From contig JAMLHE010000015.1 of NCBI GenBank assembly GCA_023957315.1, positions 21,297-85,296 of the forward strand: a stretch of 64,000 nucleotides of DNA. The letters run 5' to 3'. Source of the DNA: Candidatus Kapaibacterium sp. (lineage in GTDB: Bacteria; Bacteroidota; Ignavibacteria; Kapaibacteriales; UBA2268). Shown piece by piece: positions 36,298 through 45,836 of this stretch. Each line of letters opens with the position of its first letter. The stretch's first letter is position 1. The notes under the pieces are model-generated. The model was not told where the DNA came from. It ran no database searches and saw only the letters and a list, made by a program, of their open reading frames with translations. Made by a program: the position numbers and the translations under genes.

Positions 36298-36441
36298 TTC
36301 CTTTGCGCTAAGTTTTTTAGATATTTTTTAAATTAGTCTCTATGCTTTGAAGATAAGTCGTGCTAATATTATTGTAAATTCAATAGGAGACATTGATTAT
36401 GTATAAATAAACAACATTTTAAACTTTTATTCGGAGCTAAC

Positions 36442-38340
36442 ATGAGTTACTACAAATTATATTTAGCAGCAATCATTTGTATGGTATGCTTCACAATTAA
36501 CGCAAACTCTTGGGAGAGAATTGCAGATTATGGCGGACCGGCGACCGATGGTTGCATTTCGTTTGAAATAGATGGATTTGGGTACGTTGGTGGCGGACCT
36601 AATGAGAAAAATTTCTGGCGATATGACCCAAGCACCAAAACTTGGGAAAAGATGCCCGACATAGGTGGCGGCGAACGAGGCTGGGCTTTTCATTTCGTGA
36701 TTGACGGCATTGCTTACGTGGGAGGCGGCGACCCAGAAGGAACACTTCAAACATTAAAAAAAGATTTTTGGAAATTTGACCCAACGAGCCAACAATGGAC
36801 ACAATTGAAAGATTTCCCCGGTGGACCACGTGACGCTTGCTTTAACTTCTCAATAAACGGCAAAGGCTATGTCGGTGGCGGATTCAGCGGCGAAGGTGGC
36901 GGCGTTCATAGAGACGTTTGGGAGTATAATCCAAGCAATGATTCTTGGACATATATAGGAGATTATCCCGAAGATGGTATATTATTTTCAAGTGCAATAG
37001 TTGTAGATGGCAGAGTTTTCGTTGGTTTGGGCAATTTATCATTTGGTGTAGCCGAATATATTACATGGTATGAATTCAATCCATCTACCTATCAATTTAT
37101 CCCCAAAAAATCATTTACCGGAACTGCCAGACAAACAGCAGTTGCATATGCTATGAAAGGCAAAGTCTATATCGCAGGCGGACAAAGCCAATACACCGAG
37201 ACTTACAAAGATTGTTACGAATATGACCCAATGACAGATAATTGGAAACTAATGACGGAAATGAATTTACCGTATAATAATACAGCTTGGTCTTGTGGTT
37301 TTACAATTGGCGAAGAAATTTATTTCGGCACAGGTGTTACTTTGCCGGACTTCCAATTTTCGCGAAATTTCTACAAGTATTCATTCGGAGAAAAGCCCAA
37401 AGAGCCCAAATTAACAGTTGACCAATATGTACTGGATTTTGGGACTAAGAATGTTAATGAAACAGCCAAACAAACAGTTCAGTTGTACAACACCGGAGAA
37501 GCTCCCTTAGTAATTGATTTAATTGAATTGGTTGATGATGATTACATGGCTTTTTCAATTCCCGATACCTACGAAGGAGTTATAATTCAGCCAAATGAAG
37601 TTTTGGATATAGAAGTAACTTTCAATCCCAAAATTATCGCTGAAGAATTTTATGCTATGATAATAATCGAATCGAACGCAACGAATGCAGCTACTGAACT
37701 TGTAGAGCTTTTCGGGCAATCTGAGGCAGTGGGTTCGCCAAGTATGACACTATCAGTTCAATCAATAGATTATGGCGAGGTCGAATTGACTGAAAATGGA
37801 ACAAGCCAATTTACAATCAGTAACATTGGAGATGCAGACTTGGAAATAGAAACAATTGGATTTGATGGTTTAGATAAATCATACTTTTCATTTGCATCTT
37901 CTATGATTTCTACTATTCAACCGGGTAATGATATGATAGTCCAAATTGCATTCTCCCCTACTGAAACCAGAGTGTATAATGCATCTGTAATCATTGAAAC
38001 CAATGATATAGCTAATAAATGGGTGGAAATCAATCTTTCCGGAGAGGGGATATCGACTCCTAATAGCGTTCGTGATTTCGATTTGAGTGATTATGTTGCT
38101 TTATTTCCCAATCCGGCAATAAGTCAACTAAATATCAATTTCAATAATTTGAATATTGGACAAATTGAAAAAATGCACATTAGCGATTTGAATGGAACTG
38201 CTTTGAGCGAATTATTTACAGTAAATGGCGATAAACTCGAATACACATTTGATTTGAGCAGCTTTGCAAACGGAATATACTTTTTGGTATGCGAGATTGG
38301 TGGGCAGCGATATTCAACCAAATTTAGCATCGTAAGATAA
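36442..38340 (+). CDS. T9SS-sorted kelch-repeat protein with ASH-like domains
   Basis: Secreted protein of 632 residues. A signal peptide covers about residues 1-22. Kelch repeats forming a beta-propeller run from about 25 to 320 (GYVGGG, KFDPTSQQWTQL, KVYIAGGQSQYTETYKDCYEYDP). Two immunoglobulin-like ASH/choice-of-anchor-D domains follow (about 325-430 and 430-540; LDFGTKNVNETAKQTVQLYNTGEAPL and IDYGEVELTENGTSQFTISNIGDADL). The T9SS C-terminal domain is at about 550-632 (ALFPNPAISQLNINF). Probably a surface adhesin or binding protein. Confidence 0.88.
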   Translation: MSYYKLYLAAIICMVCFTINANSWERIADYGGPATDGCISFEIDGFGYVGGGPNEKNFWRYDPSTKTWEKMPDIGGGERGWAFHFVIDGIAYVGGGDPEGTLQTLKKDFWKFDPTSQQWTQLKDFPGGPRDACFNFSINGKGYVGGGFSGEGGGVHRDVWEYNPSNDSWTYIGDYPEDGILFSSAIVVDGRVFVGLGNLSFGVAEYITWYEFNPSTYQFIPKKSFTGTARQTAVAYAMKGKVYIAGGQSQYTETYKDCYEYDPMTDNWKLMTEMNLPYNNTAWSCGFTIGEEIYFGTGVTLPDFQFSRNFYKYSFGEKPKEPKLTVDQYVLDFGTKNVNETAKQTVQLYNTGEAPLVIDLIELVDDDYMAFSIPDTYEGVIIQPNEVLDIEVTFNPKIIAEEFYAMIIIESNATNAATELVELFGQSEAVGSPSMTLSVQSIDYGEVELTENGTSQFTISNIGDADLEIETIGFDGLDKSYFSFASSMISTIQPGNDMIVQIAFSPTETRVYNASVIIETNDIANKWVEINLSGEGISTPNSVRDFDLSDYVALFPNPAISQLNINFNNLNIGQIEKMHISDLNGTALSELFTVNGDKLEYTFDLSSFANGIYFLVCEIGGQRYSTKFSIVR

Positions 38341-38372
38341 ATCAATAAGCATAAATAATTTGTAAATAATTT

Positions 38373-38415
38373 TAGGTCATTATAAGCACCGACAAGTGTT
38401 TATGATGACCTTTTA
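38373..38415 (+). terminator. Terminator after the kelch protein gene
   Basis: The stem AGGTCAT/ATGACCT (38374-38380 with 38405-38411) with inner pairs, then TTTT. Confidence 0.65.
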
Positions 38416-38511
38416 TTATGATAATTAAGCCTGTTTGTTCAGCGAATAATTATACAAATGACAACTATGAAAAATACCGAAAATTAAAAAATCATATCAT
38501 AATAAAAATAA

Positions 38512-38541
38512 TTTGCTATTAGAAACGATTTATTAATTTTG
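38512..38541 (+). promoter_or_regulatory. Putative Bacteroidota-type promoter of sucC
   Basis: TTTG at 38512-38515, an 18-bp spacer, then TAATTTTG at 38534-38541, 43 bp before the ATG. This is the best full match to the TTTG/TAnnTTTG pair in the window. Confidence 0.6.
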
Positions 38542-38584
38542 TAATATGACATATTTTCGGAAATAAAATTATTAAAGGTTTAGC

Positions 38585-39823
38585 ATGAAAATTCATGAGT
38601 ACCAAGCCAAAGAATTGCTGAAGCGTTACAAGGTACCGGTTCTGAAAAACAGGGTAATTTTCAATGCATTTGATGCAGGAAAGATTACTTATGATGAATT
38701 TGAATCGCAAGGAATTGGCACAGTCGTTCTGAAGGCGCAAATACATGCCGGCGGACGAGGCAAAGGCACAGTTAAAAATATCGAAACAGGGCAACCAATC
38801 TACTTGTTTGATAGCCCTGTCAGAGGTGTAAATATCATTCGCAATGGCAATATTTCCGACAAAGTATATCAATATGCGAGAGAAATATTGGGCAATCGTC
38901 TCGTTACCATCCAAACCGGCGAAGAAGGAAGCGTTGTTTCCAAAGTCTTAGTCGAAGAAGGCGTGGCAATTGACCGCGAGTTCTATGCATCCATCACATT
39001 GGACAGAACTACCGGCAAAAACGTTATCATGGTTTCGACCGAAGGTGGCGTTGAGATTGAAAAAGTTGCCGAAGAGACTCCCGAAAAAATTCTGAAGGAA
39101 CACATTGACCCTGCAACAGGATTCCAACAATTCCAAGCACGCAGTCTTGGGTTTGGTCTCGGACTTGCCGGCGAAGCATTCAATAATTTCGTTAAATTCA
39201 TCAATAATTTGGTCGAAGCATACGAAGATTTGGATTGCAGTTTGGTAGAAATCAATCCTTTGGTTCTCACAAATGACGGCAAAATGATTGCTTTGGATTG
39301 CAAAATGACTTTTGATGAAAATGCTTTGTTCCGTCATCCCGAATACATGGAATTACGTGACGTGACCGAGGAAGACCCTTTGGAAGTTGAAGCGTCTAAG
39401 TACAATCTGAACTATATCAAATTGGACGGCAACGTCGGATGTATGGTAAACGGTGCCGGATTGGCAATGGCAACAATGGATTTGATTCAACTTTCGGGCG
39501 GCAAACCGGCTAATTTCTTAGATGTGGGCGGTGGTGCAAATCCTGAAAGAATTGCGAACGCATTCCGTATAATGATGAGCGACAAAAATGTGAAGGCTGT
39601 ATTAATCAATATATTCGGCGGAATTGTTCGTTGTGACCGCGTGGCTCAAGGTATAATTCAAGCGCTGAACACGGTGCATGTGAATATGCCGGTGATTGTC
39701 CGCTTAGACGGTACAAATGCTGAAGAAGCCAAGATAATGCTTTCAAAATCAGGGCTATCATTTAAAGTAGCCGAAAATTTTGAACATGCAGCGCAATTGG
39801 TTAATGATGTGATGAAGAATTAG
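38585..39823 (+). CDS. sucC: Succinate-CoA ligase (ADP-forming) beta subunit
   Basis: TCA cycle enzyme interconverting succinyl-CoA and succinate plus ATP. 412 residues. The start MKIHEYQAKELLKRYKVPV is typical. The ATP-grasp segments (VVLKAQIHAGGRGKG, LVEEGVAIDREFYASITLDR, SLVEINPLVLTNDGKMIALDCK) and the C-terminal CoA-ligase half (LDVGGGANPERIANAF, NIFGGIVRCDRVAQGI) are intact. The sucD alpha subunit is not adjacent; a lipoprotein gene on the other strand follows a terminator. With the methylmalonyl-CoA pump this fits a propionate route. Confidence 0.95.
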   Translation: MKIHEYQAKELLKRYKVPVLKNRVIFNAFDAGKITYDEFESQGIGTVVLKAQIHAGGRGKGTVKNIETGQPIYLFDSPVRGVNIIRNGNISDKVYQYAREILGNRLVTIQTGEEGSVVSKVLVEEGVAIDREFYASITLDRTTGKNVIMVSTEGGVEIEKVAEETPEKILKEHIDPATGFQQFQARSLGFGLGLAGEAFNNFVKFINNLVEAYEDLDCSLVEINPLVLTNDGKMIALDCKMTFDENALFRHPEYMELRDVTEEDPLEVEASKYNLNYIKLDGNVGCMVNGAGLAMATMDLIQLSGGKPANFLDVGGGANPERIANAFRIMMSDKNVKAVLINIFGGIVRCDRVAQGIIQALNTVHVNMPVIVRLDGTNAEEAKIMLSKSGLSFKVAENFEHAAQLVNDVMKN

Positions 39824-39827
39824 AAAA

Positions 39828-39960
39828 CAACACACCCCCTAACCCCCTCTTGATAGAGGGGGAAAGGATTTTGGGGCGAAAATATAAAAAAAGAGGCTAT
39901 CCTTTTGGGACAGCCTCATTTTTTTTGTCTTTCTCCTTCTACTTTGGAGAGTGAGGTTAA
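39828..39960. terminator. Terminator of sucC flanked by repeat modules
   Basis: A repeat module like that at 34350 (CACACCCCCTAACCCC) lies at 39830-39870. The hairpin GAGGCTATCC...GGGACAGCCTC at about 39892-39917 is followed by eight T. A degenerate copy of the CTCTCC/GGAGAG module is at 39927-39958. Confidence 0.7.
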
Positions 39961-41265
39961 TTATTCAACATATGCAATTTTACGGAAACTCATCTTTGTG
40001 TATGATGATGATTTAGTCGTAATAATTAATTTGTCGTCCATTAGTTTGTAGCTTTCAGCTTGTCCTAAAGCCGCCATAAATTCTGCAGTCAATTCACAAT
40101 GCACTAATGTAGAATACCCCATCTTAATTTCGAGTTCATTATTTTTGTTTGTAAAGTACCCAAAACTATAGGCATTACAACCCGAGATTCCTGAACCGTA
40201 AAAGTCTTCTTTGAATATAATTGTAAATGGAAATTGTGGATTTGTATGATTTTCAGGGAAATCTACATTTCCTTTAGAGTCCTCGAATGAGACCCAAGAC
40301 CAAGCCGATAACTTTAAATTGTTATTAGTGTCCTCAATCGGGTCTCCCTCGCCTTCAATATGAAATTCATCCGTTTTGGAGAATTCGACAGGTTCACTGC
40401 GTTTCTTAAGTTTAATCAAATGAAATGGATAACCAATGTCATCAGTACCAATTTGCGGAATAAACAAAGTGGAATTAACTGTAATTTTTTGATTTTGCAA
40501 GATTACTGATGTAATCCTGAGATAAATACTGCCGCTACTTGTCGGTCCATTCATTACGATAATGTACATATCTTGCGAATAGTCAATGTCCGGCAAAACA
40601 ACAGGAACCGTAACGCCTCCATCAATTTGATTTGAATGCACCAATTTCAAAAATTCTACTTCCTCCGCTTTACTGCGAATAGCCATTCTGACCGGAGTTT
40701 CGGCTTCGATGCCGTACGAGCCGGTTCTGATGCTTTCAAATTGTAATTCCTCGAACTCATCATCAGTTGGGAGTTTCACAACTTTCGTTGCTTCGAATTC
40801 AACTTCGCCGGAAATATGCTTTGTTTTGACTATGTGAATTGGGTAGCCGATATCAGTTGTACCAATTTCGGGTTGGTACTCTTTCGTACCGATGACAATA
40901 TTGCCATTATTTTGAATAATTGATGATATTTCGACATAAATTGAACTGCTTGGTTTGGGTCCGCCAAAGAAAACAACAAGCATTTCTTTACCATAATCAA
41001 TATTTCCAAAATTCACATCAATTATTTCTAAGTTAGAATCGAAACGCTTTGATGTCAAAGCCGATAAAACAGCTTCTTCTTCAGCTTTGCTTCGTATTAC
41101 AGCTTTGATTTCAGTTTGGCCCTGATATGAGCGATTTGATTTCAATACTGTCTCGAATGTTACTTCTTGAGTCATTCGGTAATTTTCATCTACACCGAGC
41201 GGGTCTTCGCAAGATGTCAGCCATAGCATAGCAGATACTGCTATTGTTAAAAGAATCTTTTTCAT
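39961..41265 (-). CDS. Lipoprotein with duplicated domain and C-terminal META domain
   Basis: Protein of 434 residues with lipobox LWLTSC (Cys19). Two tandem repeats of about 105 residues start at AVIRSKAEEEAVLSAL and MAIRSKAEEVEFLKLV and end at IGTTDIGYPIHIVKTK and IGTDDIGYPFHLIKLK. The repeats resemble small protease-complex (PrcB-like) folds. Residues about 320-430 are a META/HslJ-like domain (LSAWSWVSFEDSKG, ISGCNAYSFGYF). It is the last gene of the ECF sigma operon, 21 bp after the membrane protein gene, and probably an envelope effector of that regulon. Confidence 0.75.
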   Translation of the reverse strand: MKKILLTIAVSAMLWLTSCEDPLGVDENYRMTQEVTFETVLKSNRSYQGQTEIKAVIRSKAEEEAVLSALTSKRFDSNLEIIDVNFGNIDYGKEMLVVFFGGPKPSSSIYVEISSIIQNNGNIVIGTKEYQPEIGTTDIGYPIHIVKTKHISGEVEFEATKVVKLPTDDEFEELQFESIRTGSYGIEAETPVRMAIRSKAEEVEFLKLVHSNQIDGGVTVPVVLPDIDYSQDMYIIVMNGPTSSGSIYLRITSVILQNQKITVNSTLFIPQIGTDDIGYPFHLIKLKKRSEPVEFSKTDEFHIEGEGDPIEDTNNNLKLSAWSWVSFEDSKGNVDFPENHTNPQFPFTIIFKEDFYGSGISGCNAYSFGYFTNKNNELEIKMGYSTLVHCELTAEFMAALGQAESYKLMDDKLIITTKSSSYTKMSFRKIAYVE

Positions 41266-41286
41266 AATTAAATCCTATATATATTA

Positions 41287-42534
41287 TTAAAATTTATAAT
41301 TCAAACCCCACAAGAACCCAATCTTTGAAGAATTGAAAGTATTGCCACGATACCCATAAAACATATTGGCATACTCGACACCAATCAAAACTCCAAAACT
41401 GTTTGTCAAATCATAGTTTACCCCACCTGAGAATTTTCCCACGAAACCAACTTTATTAGCGCCGGCACTAAGTTGGATATATGGTGAAATTAGTTCACTC
41501 ATATTAAAGGAATATTTGCTTGTAAGGTAAAAGGTCGTAAAATTGGGTTGTTGTTCTATTATAGTAAGTAAATTCTCGTCGTCTCGGAAATCAAACTTTT
41601 GGAAAAAAGTCTCGCGTCTGACTTCAAATCCTGAGCTTAAGTTATCGTTAAATTCGTAATTCACCGCTAACGATAAGTTATGAAATGCTGCAAATTTAGA
41701 TGGTGTCGTTGTTGGCGATGGCAACATCCAATCTTGTGTATTTTTAACTTCGAGATTGAGTTTGTTCCAAAATGTTTCAGATTCTAGCGGAAATATGACT
41801 ACATCAATCTCATTATCAGCTAAAATTGTATTATCAATTGTATTAAAATCATTCAATAAAGGTTCTTGATTATCGGGAACATCTTGAACATTTTCCAAAG
41901 TATTTTCAGAATCAAGAATTTGTAAATTTTCCAAAGTATTTTCGGAATCAATGATTTTCACTTTGTCCGATTCTGATACTTCAGCAATTATGTTATTATC
42001 AACCGATGCTATCAGAGGCTTGCTCGATTTCGGCGATTTTGTATAAGAGGCTTTTGCCAAAGTTTTATAAGCTATTGGCTCTGAGGCATCTTGGGCATTT
42101 TCCGCAAAATAGTCAGAGAGCTTGTTTGATGCTTGATTGTTGAGAAGAAATGCTTGAGTAGAATTGTGTTCTAAATTTTTATTTGCAAAATTATCACTTA
42201 TAAATAAAGTCAACAGTACAGTCACAATTGTAGCAGCAATAAGCGAGGAAACGAACTTCGTTTTGGAAATTCCTGCTGCCGAAGAACTGATAAAAGCCGG
42301 ATTGAGAGTAGAAGCAACTGCCGGTAACCCAACAGAACTGAAGATAGCTTTTGTTGATTCTTCGGGCACGGCATACATTCCACGATTGGAATTCAAAGCA
42401 GTATTGACCGACAATATGTTCTTGAATTCGGTGCGAAGCTCTGAATTGGAAGCCATTTCGAAGAAAAGCTCCGATTCGACTGCTTCGTCAAAATTGCCTT
42501 CGGCAAAATCATATAAAATTTCTGAGTAATTCAT
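41287..42534 (-). CDS. Anti-sigma-like membrane protein with beta-barrel-like C-terminus
   Basis: Protein of 415 residues, 10 bp after the sigma gene. Residues 1-92 look cytoplasmic and anti-sigma-like (MNYSEILYDFAEGNFDEAVESELF, as in ECF anti-sigma factors, without zinc Cys/His). One transmembrane segment is at about 93-113 (FVSSLIAATIVTVLLTLF). An acidic linker follows, with a duplicated DSENTLEN motif near 205-230. The last 125 residues alternate as in an outer-membrane barrel (FHNLSLAVNYEFND, YIQLSAGANKVGFVG, FSGGVNYDL) and end in a terminal Phe (KIGFLWGLNYKF). That end is the signal expected of a BAM substrate, which is odd on a single-pass inner-membrane protein. Confidence 0.75.
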   Translation of the reverse strand: MNYSEILYDFAEGNFDEAVESELFFEMASNSELRTEFKNILSVNTALNSNRGMYAVPEESTKAIFSSVGLPAVASTLNPAFISSSAAGISKTKFVSSLIAATIVTVLLTLFISDNFANKNLEHNSTQAFLLNNQASNKLSDYFAENAQDASEPIAYKTLAKASYTKSPKSSKPLIASVDNNIIAEVSESDKVKIIDSENTLENLQILDSENTLENVQDVPDNQEPLLNDFNTIDNTILADNEIDVVIFPLESETFWNKLNLEVKNTQDWMLPSPTTTPSKFAAFHNLSLAVNYEFNDNLSSGFEVRRETFFQKFDFRDDENLLTIIEQQPNFTTFYLTSKYSFNMSELISPYIQLSAGANKVGFVGKFSGGVNYDLTNSFGVLIGVEYANMFYGYRGNTFNSSKIGFLWGLNYKF

Positions 42535-42544
42535 TTTTTACCTC

Positions 42545-43099
42545 TCAATTGCTAATATCTTTCAAATACGGTTGTAAAACTTTGATAATCATTTTTTTTG
42601 CTCTTGTAGTCTTAACTTTTGCGTTGTCTGCAGTAATATTCAATAGTTCGGCTATTTCGGAGTACGAAAGCCCTTCGAATTCGCGCAGCACAAAAGGCGT
42701 CCGGTATTTTTCATCAATAAATTCGACAGCACTAATGATGATTTCGAGCAATTCCTTTTTCTCGTACTTATCCTCTGCCCTATCCACCAGCATATTTTCT
42801 TCAAGCTCGACATTATTCTTTCTGCTTCGAATTGCATTGTAGCACAAGTTTCTCGATGTAATCGTCAAAAATCCCGGTATGTTCGTTATCGTCTTTTCCT
42901 TAGTCACAGCATTGTAAAATCGTATGAAAGTCTCTTGAAATATGTCCTCGACCAAGTCCTTATCTTTGATAATACACGCACAGTAAGCATGAATCATCTT
43001 CGAGTACTTCGCATACAAAAACCTATAGGCTTGCTCGATGTCTCGTTTCGAACCTTTATATATAATATCTAATATTTCGCTGTCGTTAAAAGAATACAT
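42545..43099 (-). CDS. ECF-type RNA polymerase sigma factor
   Basis: Sigma factor of 184 residues. Region 2 covers about residues 10-80 (AYRFLYAKYSKMIHAYCACIIKDKDLVEDIFQETFIRFY), region 4 about 115-175 (LREFEGLSYSEIAELLNITADNAKVKTTRAKK). The ATG follows a triple 62-bp repeat that contains TAGTTTTG boxes facing this gene. Operon order: sigma, anti-sigma-like membrane protein, META lipoprotein; the TonB receptor is divergent. Autoregulation through the repeats is likely but unproven. Confidence 0.92.
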   Translation of the reverse strand: MYSFNDSEILDIIYKGSKRDIEQAYRFLYAKYSKMIHAYCACIIKDKDLVEDIFQETFIRFYNAVTKEKTITNIPGFLTITSRNLCYNAIRSRKNNVELEENMLVDRAEDKYEKKELLEIIISAVEFIDEKYRTPFVLREFEGLSYSEIAELLNITADNAKVKTTRAKKMIIKVLQPYLKDISN

Positions 43100-43116
43100 T
43101 TTTCAAAATCCGTGAA

Positions 43117-43302
43117 CAAAACTATTATAATGACACTTCAAATTCAAAAAAGGAACAAAACTTTAAAAATTCGTAATCCAAAACTATTATAATGACACTT
43201 CAAAATCAAAAAAGGAACAAAACTTTAAAAATTCGTAATCCAAAACTATTATAATGACACTTCAAAATCAAAAAAGGAACAAAATATTTTTAAAAACTCA
43301 AA
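43117..43302. repeat. Three tandem 62-bp repeats in the promoter region of the ECF sigma gene
   Basis: The unit starting AAAACTATTATAATGACACT begins at 43118, 43180 and 43242; the period is exactly 62 bp and the third copy decays near 43290. Each copy has CAAAACTA (TAGTTTTG on the minus strand) at 43117, 43179 and 43241, a -7 box for the sigma gene. Copies 1 and 2 also have GGAAC-N15-CGTAAT on the plus strand (43152-43177, 43214-43239), like an ECF promoter toward the TonB receptor gene. Confidence 0.85.
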
Positions 43303-43404
43303 ACAAGTGCGTTTCCTTAAATATTGGTGCCCCGAATTCGTTTATTTAAATGTAAAATACATAATTTCTAATTTGTTTCAAAATTTTTTTTATGGAGTTG
43401 TACA

Positions 43405-45684
43405 ATGCAGCTTAGGCTAATTTATGCCTTATTGACTTTCATATTACTCGCTAACATACTTACCGCCCAAGAGCAAACCGGTACTATTACGGGTAGAATC
43501 ACAAGCAAATTGACGAAACAGCCCTTGCCGGGGGTGACTGTAAGATTATTAAATACAAATTTGGGAGCGATTTCCCAAAGCAACGGGAATTTTAGAATTG
43601 AAAATGTATCAGTGGGAATCGTGCAACTCCAATTTTCGAGCATTGGCTACGAAACTTACGTACAAACGGACATTGCATTAGGCTCAGGGCGACCGATTTT
43701 CTTAGAAATCGAAATGGTAGAAAAAGTAATAGAGCTTGAAGGTGCAGAAGTTCGTGCATCTTATTTTGTTAAACGAATTGAATCTGTGACGAGTACTCAG
43801 AGTTTCAGCTTTGAAGAAATCAGGCGCTCGCCGGGTGTGCAAGAAGATGTAATCAGGGCGACTGCATTATTGCCCGGTGTGAATGTAACCGGAGCCGGAC
43901 GAAATGATTTAATCGTGCGTGGCGGGGCACCGTTCGAGAATCTTTTCATAGTGGATAACATCGAAGTGGACAATATCAATCACTTCGGTTCGCAAGGTTC
44001 TACAGGCGGTCCTTTGTCCATGATAAATCTTGATTTTGTTCGGAATGTAGATTTCTCGTCCGGTGGATTCGGAGCGAAATATGGCGATAAAACCTCGTCG
44101 CTGACCAATATTACACTCAGAAATGGTAGCGAGGAACAGTTTGGCGGTAAAGCAACGATTTCAGCTTCGCAATTTGGTTTGAATCTCGAGGGACCAATCG
44201 CAGATGACGGTTCTTGGTTTTTCAGTGCTCGTCGCAGCTATCTCGATTTCATTTTCCAAGCGGCAGGATTTGGATTTGTCCCGCAATATTGGGATTTCCA
44301 AGGAAAAGCAAATTACAGGCTGAACGAAAAAAATCAGTTGACTTATCTATTTGTAACGGCATTGAATAATGTCAAATTGAACAATGAGGACGACGACAAA
44401 CGATTCAGCAATAGCCAAGTTGCTGTTCCGGACCAATATCGCAATTTTTCGGGATTGACATGGCGGCATTTATTCAAGGATGGATTTGCGACTGTCACAC
44501 TCGGTAATGCTTATACGCGATTTTCAACTTTTCAAAATGATTCCAATTTGGTGGAAATATTCCGAAATGAATCTAAGGAAGGCGAATTGATTTTGAAAAC
44601 TGACGTGGATTTTCAGCTTGGAAGCAAAACTGAATTAACATTCGGGAATCAAATTAAATATGGAGCAATCTTAGATTATAGCATTCTTATTCCCGGGTTT
44701 CTTCGCGTTGATAATAATGGTACCGAGCAGCCATTAGCTATTGATACGAGTTTCACATCCGTCAAAAATGGGACATACTTTTCGTTGAGTTCAGCCATCG
44801 GGCATCATCGTTTCACAATCGGTGGTAGAATGGATTACTACAATTTCACCGAAGAAGAGCTTTATTTCTCGCCCCGATTATCATATATTTATACGCTAAA
44901 TGAGCTTTCTTCATTTGTATTTAGTGTGGGTAGATTTTATCAATCTCCGTCATATATTTGGCTTTTGGGCGACCCGAATAATAAATTGAAAGCAATTCGT
45001 GCCGACCAAGTAGTCATAGGATACGCTCACACACCTTTGCAAGATGTGAAAGTCCAACTGGAGGTATTCTACAAAGATTATGCGAATTATCCGGGCAGAG
45101 TTTACAGACCACAAGCAGTATTATCTCCATCAGGTTTCGATGATGTTACTTCCGACATTCCTTTCGGGTTGGAGCCACTTTCAAATTCCGCGACGGGTAG
45201 GTCGCGAGGAATTGAATTATTCATACAAAAGAAATTCAGCGAAATTCCGGTTTACGGATTGCTAAGTGCTACGTACTCAGAGTCTGATTTTATCGCCTTA
45301 GACGGATTGGAACGCCCGGGAGCATATGACAGCAGGTTTATTTTCAATATCTCTGCGGGATGGCGAATCAACTCACATTGGGAAGTTAGCAGCAAATTCA
45401 GACTTGCAACGGGTGTTCCTACAACGCCATTCTTGCCGACCGGTTCGCGGGATTTCATCCGGTATAACGAAGGCGAAAGGCTGCCGTTATATCACAGTCT
45501 TGATATAAGGGCAGACAGACGTTGGAATTTCAGCACTACAAATTTGATTTTCTACATTGATATTCAAAATGTTTACGCCCGCAAAAATGTATCGGGTGTC
45601 AGATGGAATGCACGTGACCAGGTGTCCGAATACCAGGAATCCTTCGGAATATTGCCAACGATAGGGCTAAGTTTGGAGTTTTAA
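43405..45684 (+). CDS. TonB-dependent receptor with carboxypeptidase-like N-terminus
   Basis: Outer-membrane receptor of 759 residues. A signal peptide is at about 1-22, then a CarboxypepD_reg-like domain (about 28-110, GRITSKLTKQPLPGVTVRLLNTNLGAISQSNGNF). The plug follows, with VQEDVIRATALLPGVNVTGAGRNDLIVRGG and VDNIEVDNINHFGSQG. The barrel ends with Phe (GLSLEF). No SusD-like partner is adjacent, so it is not a Sus locus. The divergent ECF operon and possible ECF promoters suggest control by that sigma. Ligand unknown. Confidence 0.92.
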   Translation: MQLRLIYALLTFILLANILTAQEQTGTITGRITSKLTKQPLPGVTVRLLNTNLGAISQSNGNFRIENVSVGIVQLQFSSIGYETYVQTDIALGSGRPIFLEIEMVEKVIELEGAEVRASYFVKRIESVTSTQSFSFEEIRRSPGVQEDVIRATALLPGVNVTGAGRNDLIVRGGAPFENLFIVDNIEVDNINHFGSQGSTGGPLSMINLDFVRNVDFSSGGFGAKYGDKTSSLTNITLRNGSEEQFGGKATISASQFGLNLEGPIADDGSWFFSARRSYLDFIFQAAGFGFVPQYWDFQGKANYRLNEKNQLTYLFVTALNNVKLNNEDDDKRFSNSQVAVPDQYRNFSGLTWRHLFKDGFATVTLGNAYTRFSTFQNDSNLVEIFRNESKEGELILKTDVDFQLGSKTELTFGNQIKYGAILDYSILIPGFLRVDNNGTEQPLAIDTSFTSVKNGTYFSLSSAIGHHRFTIGGRMDYYNFTEEELYFSPRLSYIYTLNELSSFVFSVGRFYQSPSYIWLLGDPNNKLKAIRADQVVIGYAHTPLQDVKVQLEVFYKDYANYPGRVYRPQAVLSPSGFDDVTSDIPFGLEPLSNSATGRSRGIELFIQKKFSEIPVYGLLSATYSESDFIALDGLERPGAYDSRFIFNISAGWRINSHWEVSSKFRLATGVPTTPFLPTGSRDFIRYNEGERLPLYHSLDIRADRRWNFSTTNLIFYIDIQNVYARKNVSGVRWNARDQVSEYQESFGILPTIGLSLEF

Positions 45685-45836
45685 AGCGGAAGTAAGGATT
45701 CGTTTAAATTTAATACATTGTGAATATTTAGTTGCAAGCAATTCCATTCTTAACCTAAACTAAACACAAAACAAATAATAAAATAACACTTAAATGTTAC
45801 ATTTACATTATGTTAAATTTAAACTTTCATTAATAA

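Noticed and set aside
41287..42534. FecR-type anti-sigma
   Set aside because: The FecR periplasmic domain is absent, and the adjacent receptor lacks the N-terminal signalling extension used with FecR.
43117..43302. Possible CRISPR array from the 62-bp repeats
   Set aside because: The units are adjacent, without variable spacers, and no cas genes are near.
43405..45684. Sus-type polysaccharide locus
   Set aside because: No SusD-like lipoprotein or glycoside hydrolase is next to either TonB receptor.
45740..45836. Possible Pho box before the large TonB receptor
   Set aside because: Two TTACAT repeats are seen, but the 11-bp spacing and consensus do not match a known Pho box.
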